This document shows, in pieces, positions 40,928 through 51,013 of a DNA stretch of 64,000 nt. This DNA comes from Steinernema hermaphroditum (Eukaryota; Nematoda; Chromadorea; Rhabditida; Steinernematidae): the NCBI GenBank assembly GCA_030435675.1, contig CM059624.1, positions 2,442,769-2,506,768 on the forward strand, written 5' to 3'. The position numbers and the translations under genes were made by a program. Numbering within the stretch: the first letter of the stretch is position 1; each line of letters opens with the position of its first letter. The notes beneath the pieces were generated by a model. It did not search any database. It was not told the origin of the DNA and saw only the letters and a program-made list of their open reading frames with translations.

Positions 40928-41325
40928 GTCTTGACGAGGTGTTCACAGAATGGTGTTGACCTCATTTTTATGTTGCCACTTTAGGGATCTTTATATTTGG
41001 TTCCCTTTAATGTTTTGTGTTTGGAAATTAAACTTTATTTTGGCGCCTCATCCATAAACATCATAGGATATAAGTTACTGCATGTCCCTATCCTTGGCCA
41101 CCAAGTGCGTCACGGACTGAACCCCCCAATTAACGACGTCTTCAACATCTAAACATAGATGTGGGTGATGACGGTTATCCTCAGAGTCACAAGGTGGTCA
41201 TGTGAGTGAATCAATTGGGAATTCACGCTGAGCGCCAAACTTCTGCTTTCAAAACGCAACATCTCCGATTCCAATCGATGTTAATGATGAGAATCCCGAC
41301 GAGTTCTCAAATTACGAGTTTTACG
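40928..41325 (-). repeat. tRNA-Ala 5'-flank cassette, copy 3 (inverted)
   Basis: Inverse of copies 1 and 2: TTGACGAGGTGTTCACAGAA, TTGGCCACCAAGTGCGTCAC, ACAAGGTGGTCATGTGAGTG and TAATGATGAGAATC. Closer to copy 1 near the tRNA. Confidence 0.88.
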
Positions 41326-41445
41326 AGTTTACGAGTTTATTTCTCGTATCAAAGGCTTACGCCTTGCGAGACGTCGTATATATGCACAAGAAACACATTA
41401 TCACTCCGTAGTCGCCGGTCTTCTTCTGACTTCGGCACATCAGAG
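41326..41445 (+). repeat. Dispersed hairpin repeat, copy 2
   Basis: ACGAGTTTATTTCTCGTATC, AAAGGCTTACGCCTTGCGAG and ACGTCGTATATATGCAC. Two nested stems (ACGAG/CTCGT, AAGGC/GCCTT). Similar to 4186-4292 and, over the hairpin part, 47521-47580. Confidence 0.7.
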
Positions 41446-42000
41446 TAGAGCACGGCGATCCCATTAGTGTGCGCGGGCATCAGAGAGGCGAAGAGCTGAT
41501 TCCGGAGACGGTGGAGCACAGCAAACCCATCTTCAGCTCAGGTGGCGGCGCGGACGTCGGAGTTGAGGAGCTTCTTCGGCAGCTTCCGTGGGCGGCACGA
41601 GTGAAGAACAGGCATGCAGGCGAAACGCGTTGTCGGAGCACAACAGGCGAACCGGGAACCATCAAGGCAGCTGGCGACGCGGACTACGGAATTGTGGCGG
41701 TTCTTCGGCTTCTCTGGCGGCGCGAGTGGAGTCGGGCGGCAGTGACGGGCTTCTTGGCAAGACGGTGGAACTACGGCTCCCTGGTGTTCCAGGCCTTCTG
41801 GGAGCCGGGGCGATCATTGCGCCAACAACGACGGCCGAGAACGACCGCTCACTCAACTCAATCGGCTCAGACAGCCTCAGAGAGAGCGAGCGGACGACCC
41901 GACCGATCGCTGGGGGCACAAATGAAAGACCTCTCAAATTACCCAGGTCTCAAAAAAGCAACTATCCGAACGTGCCAGATGTTGGCTCAAATATGAGATT
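41446..42000 (+). repeat. Dispersed repeat region, family D copy 1
   Basis: 41750-41925 (GGAACTACGGCTCCCTGGTG, AACGACGGCCGAGAACGACC, CTCAACTCAATCGGCTCAGA, GACCGATCGCTGGGG) recurs inverted at 54995-55165 and, diverged, at 62935-63090. Two long overlapping ORFs here (41469-41996, 41588-42034) are Arg/Ala-rich readings of this GC-rich repeat and I do not call them genes. Confidence 0.7.
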
Positions 42001-42097
42001 TATAAATCAGAACACAGAACAAAGTCAAATATGAGATTTATAAATCAGAATACAGCATAAAATAAAAGAACATCATTACCACCACACTCTAGTCGTG

Positions 42098-43051
42098 TCA
42101 GTAGTGCGTAAATACAAAATTATAAAACCGATTTCGATGATTTACGCACTGCTGAAGAGTCATTTCGTCGACTTTTTCGTTACTGAAGAACGCCAGTACC
42201 ACCTTCAAGTGTGAACTCCCGGCCTTCGGGTGCACCATTTCGAAAAACACACGATGATTGACTGGAAAAAGCAGGGCTTGCGTCTTAGCCAGGATCCTTC
42301 CATCCGGCAGAGAAGTCATTTTCTTGAAATGCTCTTCGAAAAGCAACTTCAGAGGTCCACTTCCCCACAGAGCTTTGGATCTTGTGAAGTCTCTGGGGCT
42401 GTTCCTCCATGTCTGCAGAAGTTGGTCGACCAAATTAACATTATTCATATGGGCGGTTTTCAAAATTTTCAGCTTTGTGCGGACAAACAGGTTGATCTGG
42501 TCGTCAAGAGCCAGCTTTGACCAGTACTGGTTACAGGCCAAGAATCTCAGTTTCTTTCTGCAAATTGACCGATCGATAATGTCGTCAAGACCAAGACCCA
42601 AAATTGTGTCAATGTAGTCAAAAACAATATCTTTGGGGAGAACGGAGTGAATGTCATTTAAGCGGGGAATCCACGGGCCACGAGCGAACAACTTGAATCG
42701 GAAGAGCTTCAGATCGCTTAGAAAGGCAGTGAACTGCTTTGCACCAGCGGTCTTTGATGTCTGCGCATTGGAAGACAAACAAAGGACAACTCTCTTACAG
42801 TACTTGAGATCTGCACGCGATAGATCGACATTCCTGGTTACTTGCTGCCGGTTGCCTTTTGTCTTGTTTATCTGGAAGTTGACATTCGTCGCGTTGCCTT
42901 GCGATAAAACGATTTGACAACAAAACCACTGATTGGACCAGATTTGAGCGAGTTCACCAAATCGCCCCGAGAGCTCAGCTAGGATACTGTAATCCGATTC
43001 GTTGCGTAATGACAAGACCGAATCGATAAACGTGCATGGGACGGTGTTCAT
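42098..43051 (-). CDS. MNTVP-type family protein, long form
   Basis: Intact 317-residue frame starting MNTVPCTFIDSVLSL. Family blocks: LSGRFGELAQIWSNQWFCCQ, VNFQINKTKGN, FTAFLSDLKLFRFKLF, LPKDIVFDYIDT, LDDIIDRSICRKKLRFLAC, LLQTWRNSPRDFTRSKALWG and FFEMVHPKAGSSHLKVVLAFF. Paralogue of 39267-40229 and of the broken copy at 53176-53710. The DNA upstream (43052-43222) ends in a decayed tRNA-Ala, the same order as at 53.2-54.8 kb. Biochemical role unknown; an F-box-like head is the best guess. Confidence 0.75.
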   Translation of the reverse strand: MNTVPCTFIDSVLSLRNESDYSILAELSGRFGELAQIWSNQWFCCQIVLSQGNATNVNFQINKTKGNRQQVTRNVDLSRADLKYCKRVVLCLSSNAQTSKTAGAKQFTAFLSDLKLFRFKLFARGPWIPRLNDIHSVLPKDIVFDYIDTILGLGLDDIIDRSICRKKLRFLACNQYWSKLALDDQINLFVRTKLKILKTAHMNNVNLVDQLLQTWRNSPRDFTRSKALWGSGPLKLLFEEHFKKMTSLPDGRILAKTQALLFPVNHRVFFEMVHPKAGSSHLKVVLAFFSNEKVDEMTLQQCVNHRNRFYNFVFTHY

Positions 43052-43221
43052 CGGACTGGCGTAGAGCGGGAAAACGTGGAATTATTTAAAAATGTGAATA
43101 AATAGATAAGGCGATGCTTGAAGGCAGGGTGTTGCATGTGTTCGATGCGCAAGAAACGATGCTCTTGAGGATGGATGAACTGATTCGATATAACATCGAC
43201 TGGTGTGGCTCCTAATTTCGT

Positions 43222-43292
43222 CCGGGTGTAGCTCAGTGGTAGAGCGCCCGCTTCGCGTGCGGGAAGTCCAGGGTTCAAACCCCGTACCTCCA
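43222..43292 (+). pseudogene. tRNA-Ala (CGC), decayed
   Basis: 71 nt. The anticodon arm CCCGC-TTCGCGT-GCGGG is kept, but the 5' end reads CCGGGTG and no longer pairs, and the T-stem is altered (CCAGGGTTCAAACCCCG, one base short). The intact relative is at 54755. Confidence 0.8.
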
Positions 43293-43394
43293 TTTTTTTC
43301 GTTCTTTTTGCAATGTTTTTCTACTATACTGCTTTGAGTTTTTTCTTGAGACAAAAGATTACACTGATTAGACTATGGAAAAAAGAAAATGAAA

Positions 43395-43430
43395 AAGTTA
43401 GCAACCAGCAGAGTTCGAACCTACGCAGTC
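43395..43430 (-). pseudogene. tRNA-Ser 3' fragment, decayed
   Basis: AGCAACCAGCAGAGTTCGAA, then CCTACGC, a degraded match to the T-arm and acceptor of tRNA-Ser(TGA) at 55319. Confidence 0.6.
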
Positions 43431-43439
43431 CTGATTTAA

Positions 43440-43675
43440 CTGTCCTGATTAATGGTAAATCAGCAGATATTTTTGGTACTTCTAAAGCCATTTCGATGCA
43501 TAGCAACATGCATTTCGATGCATTGCTCGTCACAGAAAAACATACAGTATATAGTTGTTTTATGCTTAGAAGAGAGCAAAATAGTGAAATATTTCGAGAC
43601 TTCTCTCCAATGTAACGTAAGCGAGCGTTCTTGTATTTGATCATTTCACTTCTGTCCTTTGTAGATTTGATCGTA
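43440..43675 (+). repeat. Dispersed repeat, partner of 4420-4600
   Basis: CATTTCGATGCATAGCAACA, AATAGTGAAATATTTCGAGA and CATTTCACTTCTGTCCTTTG. The start (GATTAATGGTAAATCAGCAG) also occurs upstream of the protease-like genes at 48.0 and 50.3 kb. Confidence 0.78.
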
Positions 43676-43811
43676 AGGGTAATTACCTCTTACTGGAAAT
43701 CTCGCAGATGTTCGGAATGCTAAGAGTAGAAGGGGTAGAGGTTCTCTTCTATAAGGAACCCTAAGAAGATCACTAGATCACAACCCAATCACACAACTGT
43801 TGAACGGTACT

Positions 43812-46800
43812 ATGGCAAAGAACGTGAAGAAGTGATCCGTGAAGATTGTCGAGGATCGTGCACCGCCTGGGGCGCTAGTTCCCAGAGAAGACTGGGAACG
43901 TATCGAACAATCCGCACTGTCTGCCGGTATGGATGAAATGGACGACGGACTGCGAATCGCTGCCTGTCAAGCCTTCAACATGAGGTTATTGAACCTCCAT
44001 CATTGGAGCGCTGAAAGACAACTCTTCAAGATGAACCCTGAGTGGTACATACCGTACCACCCCACTCCTAGAACGTAAGTTATTTCACGGCATTTTTTTG
44101 TCTAGTTCAAGATTTCAGACTAACAAAACAGGACCGGCTGGGATTCCGGATCCGCCACATGAGGAGACTGGACTATGAAGAGTTTGCTCTCGCTTTCTTG
44201 CCTTTCTTGCCGGTTACTACCACCACGGTCCGATTGAGGGTCAACCACGTCACAGGGACGTCATAACCCTCGAAGGGGTTTTAGTAGAGATGCTCCCTTA
44301 GTAGGTTCTCTTCTCAACGCCGTCGCTACCACCTACCTCATCTCACACATTCTCGCAACTTATCAGATCATAAATCGGACATACCGTCACACTTACGGTA
44401 GCGGCATGGCGGTACACCAAAGTGATAATTGCGACATCAAACTCCGAGCGCCAAACATATCGCACGCATATCGTCACTTTGCTTGCCGGTATGGTGGCGT
44501 GCAATCTTGAAGATCGCCGAGGATCTGATTACGATTATACGCTCACACGCACATACACACCTCTGCTTCCTGTATCCGCTTCACGGCTTAGCATAACTGC
44601 TAGCGAACACCCATCCTTCTGCATGTTGGTCTTCAGGTAAGTGGTCTTTTTTAGCCTCCTGTCATATCGGTTGTTTAGAACAGTCTTTCTTAAACCGGAA
44701 ACAATCGCTAACATTCCGGAGAAAGGATACAGAGCCTTCCAAAAGGCATCACGACAAGCCCTCCTTAAGCTCCTCCATATGAAGAAAAAGGAACCAGGAT
44801 ACGAGCAACTACGGACGAAAATGAGCCCCGGAGGAGAACACAAAATCGTTCTCCACGACGGACGTTACTACCTATGCGACGGATTCATCGCACCAACTCT
44901 AGAAGACGACCCGCACTTCATGGGAACAGTCATCGAAGTCAATGGCTGCCACGTTCACGGGCATGAAAACTGCTACCCCAACCGTGAAGATCTCGCCCTC
45001 AACGGAAAGACACACAAGGAGAACTATGAAGCAACGTTGAAGAAGGGGCAGACCCTCAAACGAATGGGTTCGAAGTCATTACAATTTGGGGATGCGAAAT
45101 CGATAAGGAAGTGAAAGAAGACCAGAAATCGGGAACCGAGGATGGAATCGCTGCATTCTTCAAAGAATTTCACAATCTCACAGGGTCTTTGGAGATCCGC
45201 GACAGCTTCTTCGGAGGACACACTGAAGTCTTCCGTGTGTTCGCTCAGAAAATACCAGGCTTCATAATCCGCTATTTGGATATTTGCAGGTACAACACTA
45301 ACGTTTTTTCAATTTAAATTAATTCATTTCAGTCTGTATCCCTTCGTAAATCGATCAAAGAGTTATCCGATAGGAGCGCCGATAACAATCTCCGAGAACT
45401 TCAAAGAATTCAGAGAAAATGAAGACGTCCCCTACAAGGGGATTATCCGATGTAGCATCGACCCACCGAACAACCTCCGTTTCCCTGTGCTTCCCTACCG
45501 GCAGAATGACAGATTATTCTTCACACTTTGCCGAAAATGTTCACACATGGAGAGCAAAGAGAAGTGTGAACACTCAGAAGAAGAACGGCGGCTCCACGGC
45601 ACATGGACCCACTTCGAGCTGAATCATGCAATCGCTGGAGGATATAAAATTCACCACGCCGTAGAAATTCTCCACTGGGATGATTGGACATCAGAAGAAG
45701 GAAGACTCTTCAAGGACTACATAGACACGTATTTGAAAGTCAAACAAAGTCAAACGGTATGATTTCCGTAAAAAAATTATGATTTGAAAAAAAACCTATT
45801 TACAGGCATCTGGATATCCCAGTTGGGTCCAGACCGACGATGACAAATTGAAGTACATAGACGACTACTTCAACGCGATGGGTATTCGACTCGACCCGTC
45901 CAAGATCAGCAAAAACGAAGGGTTGCGTTGGATAGCCAAACTGGCCCTCAATAGCTTCTGTAAGTACATTCCTTTTTTTTGTACAATAGCTTTCTTCTTC
46001 TTCTTTAGGGGAAAAGCTAGGTCAAAGGGCGATTCTGACGCAAACAGAATATGTCAAAGACCGCGCTGATCTATGGAGACTGATCACGACTCACGGACAG
46101 CGAATCGTCTCCATGCACATGTATGGCGAATTCGTTTGTGCTGTGCGCTTCCAGCTTGAGGACTACGCCATCAGTACCAATCCTTCCAGCAGTGCATCGC
46201 TAGCTGCAATAACAACATCACACGCGAGGTAATTACCACTTTTCTTTTTTCAAAGCAGAATTCCTTTAGGTTGGTGCTCCTCGATTTCCTGGAAAAAGTC
46301 GGAGCTAATGCCATCTACTCCGACACCGACTCGGTCATCTTTTACGACCCTGTCAACAATCCTCTCCTGCCGACTGGATCGAATCTAGGAGATCTCACTG
46401 ATGAGCTAAATGGCGGTGAGATAGTGGAAATCGTATGCGCTGGGCCTAAGGTCTACGCGTTCAAATGGGTAAAAAATCGTTTACATTATTCGATTCTTCA
46501 AGTTTTTTTCATTTCAGATCGATCGCGATGGAAAAGAGCATATCTCTATGAAGATCCGTGGAATCACACTCGACAGCGCAGCCTTGGAAACGTTCACGTA
46601 CGACGCTTTCAAGAGCCAAGTGGTCGAATATGTGAACAGACGTTCGACTACTCCTCTCGTCGCGCAAAGGACGACCCTCAAAAGAAAGCGGATAGGAGAA
46701 ATTCAATCGATAGAAGTCGATCGCCGTTTCCAACCGGTGAATAAAAAAGCGAGGATCTTTCCCAACTGTATGATGGAACCCTACGGGGTTCAAAAACCTT

Positions 46801-46850
46801 ATAAGATTTCCTCTGATGTACATGTAAAGCGCTCGTATTTGTTGTTGTAA
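43812..46850 (+). pseudogene. Protein-primed family B DNA polymerase, Polinton/Maverick-like, decayed
   Basis: Consecutive exons read a viral/Polinton-type polymerase: HGCHVHGHENC-like pre-domain, a GCEIDKEVKED block, motif A DIC-SLYP (joined across an intron at 45290-45332) and motif C YSDTDSVIF at about 46316, then a C-terminal tail ending near 46850. Six in-phase GT-AG introns of 41-49 nt are visible (44075-44118, 45290-45332, 45757-45805, 45960-46008, 46229-46269, 46469-46517). Breaks: a TGA seven codons after the first ATG (about 43833), a short duplication near 44200, a one-base loss near 45067 and a one-base gain near 46013. The element's integrase, capsid and inverted ends are not seen. 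It would have replicated the element's DNA by protein priming. Confidence 0.8.
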
Positions 46851-47076
46851 TAAACTTTGATTACGGTAGCTAAGAACTGCGAGAACAGCGAGGTGTGACA
46901 TTTTGCACAACATCAAACGAGAAACAGCTAAGAGAGTCGTTCGCGGGGTAATTAAACCGCTAAGTCTCGGCGGCATTATGTACTTAAGACACTGATGATG
47001 TACTTAAGCGGTCAGAAAGGTTGCATCCATTCCATTTTCGCGATTCCCTGTTCGCTCGTCGTCTTAACACTGAAAC

Positions 47077-47579
47077 ATGTTGATTCACCAAAAAAATACT
47101 ACTGAAGATGGATTCATGTAAGTGCATTTAGGACCATTCCACTACTTTTCATAATTCAGTATTGAACCAAAGCTTCAAGCTAACAGCTTCTCCCAGGAAG
47201 ATGAGCGTGTTTTGGGGAAGCGACCCCTCAAGAGAAGACGGATCTTCTCGGAATCCGAAGATGATGAAGATCCTACCCGACCTGTACAGCCTTCATCGTG
47301 AGCTTTTATTTTTTCGATTTTCTTTGTTCTCCCAGTAACTCGAATGTGTGGTTATGTAAATCACGACTCACGAAGCGCATTGTGATCGATGATGAAGAAG
47401 AAGAGGAACCCGAGGGAGAGGACACGATGTCTTCCGGCGATGATGAGGATCACGATTCGGACGATTCGATGGGATCGCTCGTTGATTTCATTAACGATCA
47501 CGAAGGAAGAAGAAGAGGAGGTTTCACGATTTTATTTCGCGAATCAAAGGCATTATGCCTTGCGCGACACCGAAAATAG
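47077..47579 (+). CDS. Acidic, Ser-rich protein beside the polymerase, three exons
   Basis: Exons 47077-47117, 47160-47297 and 47336-47579, all GT-AG and in phase, 140 residues. N-terminal part ends in KRPLKRRRIF (basic, NLS-like), followed by Glu/Asp runs (IDDEEEEEPEGED, SSGDDEDHDSDDSMGS). The last about 20 codons run into the dispersed hairpin repeat (TTTATTTCGCGAATC, GGCATTATGCC), so the natural C-terminus was probably lost. Being 230 bp downstream of and on the same strand as the polymerase, it may be another ORF of the same element. No known domain. Confidence 0.5.
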
Positions 47580-47580
47580 A
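47521..47580 (+). repeat. Dispersed hairpin repeat, copy 3 (partial)
   Basis: CACGATTTTATTTCGCGAAT, CAAAGGCATTATGCCTTGCG. Keeps the AAGGC/GCCTT stem of copy 2 and forms the end of the acidic gene's last exon. Confidence 0.55.
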
Positions 47581-47803
47581 CAAACAGAGGATGTCTGGAA
47601 GACGGCTTCATCCCTGGCGCAGCGTAGATGTCGAACCGGTGGTTGGCGGAGAGCTTCACCGCTCGCCACCGCGACACGAGTGAGAGTTTCGAAGAAGAGG
47701 AGGAGGACGTCGAAATCGTTCTCGGTAATAATTTAAAAATCTAAAAGAAATCTTTATTTGATTTTACCGACACTCGAAATCACATAATAAAAGGAAAAAA
47801 GTT

Positions 47804-47847
47804 CGCAGCGAGCAGGGTTCGAACCTACGCGGGCAAAGCCCATTGGA
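47804..47847 (-). pseudogene. tRNA-Ser, 5' half deleted
   Basis: 3' acceptor, T-arm and variable arm match tRNA-Ser at 55319 up to CCCATTGGA; the anticodon and D arms are missing and the match resumes outside the gene at GAATTCGATATGAGTCAACC. So a deletion removed about half the tRNA plus its leader after duplication. Confidence 0.85.
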
Positions 47848-48334
47848 CATGGAATTCGATATGAGTCAACCTATTTGGAATGCTTGTGCTGCGAGTTCTC
47901 TATTAAAGCAGTGACGATTTATTTGCGTTTTTATAAAAATTGCCCCGATAAAATCCTTAAAATACTCTTCTAGATCACGGCTCGGTTTTCTAGCTTGATG
48001 TTAACTGATCTGATTAATGGTAAATCAGCAGATCTTTTTGATACTTCTACGGCCATCTGCAATTTGACCAGAAACACGACGACGCCACAAGCGCTGATAA
48101 CGCTACACTTTTCTGCACTGAGCTGCAGAGCCAAGTGATGAATTTCACATGACATTCACATACAAGGAGCACAGAACAATTATTAAATAATGTACATTAA
48201 GAATAATTACACAGAATTATGAATTGAGCTCGTGATGAAGCTTTTGGACTGTGCATTGCATCAGTAGAGTTGTCCGTTTCACCGATAAGAGCTCAACTGA
48301 ATGAGGTTGCTCACCGAACCTTGATGCAGTTCCG

Positions 48335-48402
48335 CCCCTCATCAGCCAACATTTGCTGATAACGCCACCATATAAGCGGTCCAAGCGTCAACCCATCCAG
48401 CC
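48335..48402 (+). promoter_or_regulatory. Gut-type promoter of protease-like gene 1
   Basis: GCTGATAACGCCACCATATAAG: a TGATAA GATA-factor site about 50 nt before the ATG and a TATAAG box about 15 nt further on. Shared by all family members. Confidence 0.6.
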
Positions 48403-49511
48403 ATGCTGAAACCGATCGTTCTTCTCGCCGTCCTTGCGACCATCTCCTTGGCCGCCTTGCCTGGACAACGCTACAAGCTCAACATTCGTCGAGTTCCCTA
48501 TCGGTGAGGCTTCCTTTTGGAATGGGGATATATGCTGTTTTAGGGTTCGCGCAGGAACCACACATCACTTCAAGCACGACAAGTATGACTACTTCCTCGT
48601 CACCATCTTCACGGCTCTTGGGTCGCCTTTCCAGCCGCAGGAGGTCACCGTCGACACGGTCGCCTCCGATTTGGAGGTGAACGTCTGCCCTAACTCTTCG
48701 CCGGACCCAAAGCAAGGAATCTGCTTCAACACGTACAGGTCGAGCACTTACAAGAAGATTTCCGACAAGCTTGGATCGGACACTCTCCTGGCATGTTCTC
48801 AGATTTTTATCGTTGACTATTTTTATGTAGGATGCCGACCAGAAACCTATTCAAAACGCCACCTTTGCCACGACGGTGAAACAGGACACTTTCAGTGGAA
48901 ATCTGGGTCTTGGCATGCCCGACAAGAACAAGTACCCAGGCGAGAGCTCGGGACTTGTCTACATGAGTGGTGATGAGCTCATCTTTTCCATCGCCATCAG
49001 CCCAGTTGGTACTTTCGGTGAAATGGGATTCGGAAGGAGTAGATGCAACGAAATTCCTACCACCATTTACGTGAGCACCTCATCTGACCAGCACTGGCAG
49101 TTTGAGCTCGAAGGAGTGAAGCTTGGACGCGTGGAAAGCTTCCTGAAAACTCAAGCGGTCATAGACACGAAGACCGAGTACATTGGCATGCCGAAGAAGT
49201 TTCTCGACGAGTTCACTCACGAGTACAACATCACCTGGGACGGTCTGTACGGCGCCTATACCATCGACTGCAACAAGGCGGCCAATCTTCCCGACCTGCA
49301 CTTCAAGATTCCCGAGAAGCACTTGGTCATTCGAGTTGAGCAGTACATCTACTTCGACGATCCGCTTCCCAATGACTATTGTGTCGTCAACTTCGAGGAC
49401 TCCAAGAAGTATGGATTCGGTCCGGAATGGTACTTCGGCACGCAGATTATGACGGATTATTGTGTTTCGTTCGACCTCACCAGGAAGCGTCTCGGATTCA
49501 CTAGAAACTGA
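48403..49511 (+). CDS. Pepsin-like (A1) secreted protein 1, non-canonical active site
   Basis: Exons 48403-48503, 48544-48790, 48831-49511; 342 residues. Signal peptide MLKPIVLLAVLATISLAALP. First active-site region VTVDTVASDLEV (Asp71): pepsins have DTG. Second region AVIDTKTEYIG (about Asp228): again Gly replaced, by Lys. Pepsin landmarks around them remain (SSTYKK, GNLGLGMP, YCVVNFEDS, YFGTQIMTDYCVSFD), but the flap Tyr-Gly segment is missing. Both catalytic Asp are kept while the motif Gly are not, so it may be a catalytically dead or altered homologue. Intron 2 (40 nt) begins with GC. GATA plus TATA upstream suggest intestinal expression; secretion to the gut lumen is inference. Confidence 0.85.
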
Positions 49512-50572
49512 ATTTTGTAATTTATTTTGTAATTTATTGTCTAATTTATTAATTGGTTTATGTCTAATTTATTGTCGAACAAAGAAGTCTTCCGAAATGC
49601 ATACAGGACATTGTTGAATGCTAACATTAAAGCGCACCTACCTGACCATGTTTTTTCAGCCTAGATCTGGGTGGTCGGACTGGGTAGTGTCTTGGTTGCA
49701 ATTCTTCGAGTTCAGGTTCGACTCCCTTCCGAGCTTTCGACGTTCCTCAAACGAGCCCTCGTATCGCGAGCTTTGTTGATCGTTTCGGATAAGATAAGCG
49801 CGGGAAACGTAGACGAACGGACGACATTTATAGGAACGAGCGAGTGGAAGCGACGAAACAGTACTCAGCGTTGCGGGACCAGGAGAATTGGGATCGTCAA
49901 TTGCAATACGTGATTTGTTTGATGTTTTAATTTTAAGTTCGAATTTGGTTTGATTTATCGCCGTTGTTGCGATAAAGTTGGCTACGCTTGATTGCGGTTC
50001 GTATAAAATCCCGGGACGTTGGGTTTGTCGATTCAACCCAATAGATATACGACCTGGCACCTTTGGTAGGTGTTATTGCACTTCAGAGCGATACAATAAT
50101 AAAACGAAAAACCCGAGTGGTCAAGGAGTTGGACTTCAAATCCAATAGACATTGCATAATTGTCGAGGATGCCAGATCGTATATATCGAAACAGTTATTC
50201 TTTATTTGCGTTTGTCTAAAAGTATAAAATCCCGAAAATACTCCTGCAGATCACCGTCCGATTTTAGAGCTTGATGTTAACTGACGCGATTAATGGTAAA
50301 TCAGCAGATCTGTTTGATAATTCTAAGGCCATCTGTCCGCAATTTGACCATTAACACGATGACGGCACAAGCCTGCACAACGAGAGATAAGAGTACACAT
50401 TTTTGCAATCAGCTGCAAAACCTGAATGCCAACTCATGAATTTCAGATGACATTCTCATCCAAGGACTACAGAACAATTATTGAATGACATGCATAAATT
50501 ATACTTATAGTTATAAATTGAGTTCATGACAAAGATCTTGAATTGTACATTGCATCAGTAGAGTTTTTATCG
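49512..50572. other. Repeat-rich spacer between protease-like genes 1 and 2
   Basis: Contains a tRNA-like relic at 49668-49735 (GGTGGTCGGACTGGGTAGTG, GGTTCGACTCCC; related words at 57612), a tRNA-Ser fragment, and a segment (GATTAATGGTAAATCAGCAG) shared with 43.4 and 48.0 kb. Confidence 0.55.
50112..50155 (+). pseudogene. tRNA-Ser 5'-half fragment
   Basis: CCGAGTGGTCAAGGAGTTGG, then CTTCAAATCCAATAGACATTGC: D-arm, anticodon arm and part of the variable arm of the tRNA at 55319. The loop reads CTTCAAA (TCA) instead of CTTGAAA (TGA). No acceptor or T-arm. Confidence 0.75.
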
Positions 50573-50577
50573 CCGAG

Positions 50578-50866
50578 AGCGATTCGAAATCGACCCGAAC
50601 GGGCGCTATGTATGAACGTCTGACGTATCCAGCTAGACGAATGTTTGGGTCCTACCGCGATCACTGCAGTAGACCGTATCGGGTGGGCTGCGCGCCGCTA
50701 CGTTCAGCCCGTTTACACTTATGTTGCTATTTATCATATTCATTACGTTGTTACCGTGTTACGTGTACGTGTTTGTTGTTTATAAAGTTTAATTACCCAA
50801 GTTTGAGTTTGAGTCCCGCGTGGCCGTTTGGTAGTGACAGAACCAGACGAGGCGAGCCTCTGCTAT
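50578..50866. mobile_element. Insertion of about 290 bp carrying an SL1 sequence, possible solo LTR
   Basis: The upstream region of gene 2 matches its siblings up to CAGTAGAGTTTT, is interrupted, then resumes at GTTTTGTTGGTCATC. AGTTTT flanks both sides (50572-50577, 50867-50872), consistent with a 5-6 bp target duplication. Inside, TTTATAAAG at 50780 is followed immediately by the SL1 match. No ORF. Solo LTR or a retrocopy of a trans-spliced RNA are both possible. Confidence 0.55.
50786..50807 (+). other. SL1 spliced-leader sequence, 21 of 22 bases
   Basis: From GTTTAATTACCCAAG to GTTTGAG the sequence equals nematode SL1 except that the first G is A. The next bases are TTTGAGTCCC rather than the GT donor of SL RNA genes, and no Sm site (AATTTTGG) follows, so this is not a functional SL1 RNA gene. 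Confidence 0.85.
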
Positions 50867-50944
50867 AGTTTTGTTGGTCATCCTTTTCATCGATAAGAGC
50901 TCAAATGAGGCTGCTCACCGAACCTTGATGCACTTCCGCCCCTG

Positions 50945-51013
50945 ATCAGCCAATATTTGCTGATAACGCCACCATATAAGCGGTCCAAGCGTCAACCCAT
51001 CATCCAGCCAGCC
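50945..51013 (+). promoter_or_regulatory. Gut-type promoter of protease-like gene 2
   Basis: TTGCTGATAACGCCACCATATAAG: GATA site and TATA box in the same positions as for gene 1. Confidence 0.6.

Noticed and set aside
41469..42034. Two long overlapping ORFs as protein genes
   Set aside because: They overlap in different frames, are Arg/Ala/Gly-rich, and coincide with a GC-rich dispersed repeat also found without open frames at 55.0 and 63.0 kb.
50112..50155. A UGA-reading (TCA anticodon) suppressor or selenocysteine tRNA
   Set aside because: Only the D and anticodon arms are present; there is no acceptor or T-arm, so it is a fragment of tRNA-Ser with one loop change.
50786..50890. Functional SL1 RNA gene
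   Set aside because: The 22-nt leader is followed by TTTGAG, not a GT donor, and no Sm-binding site or downstream stem is visible.
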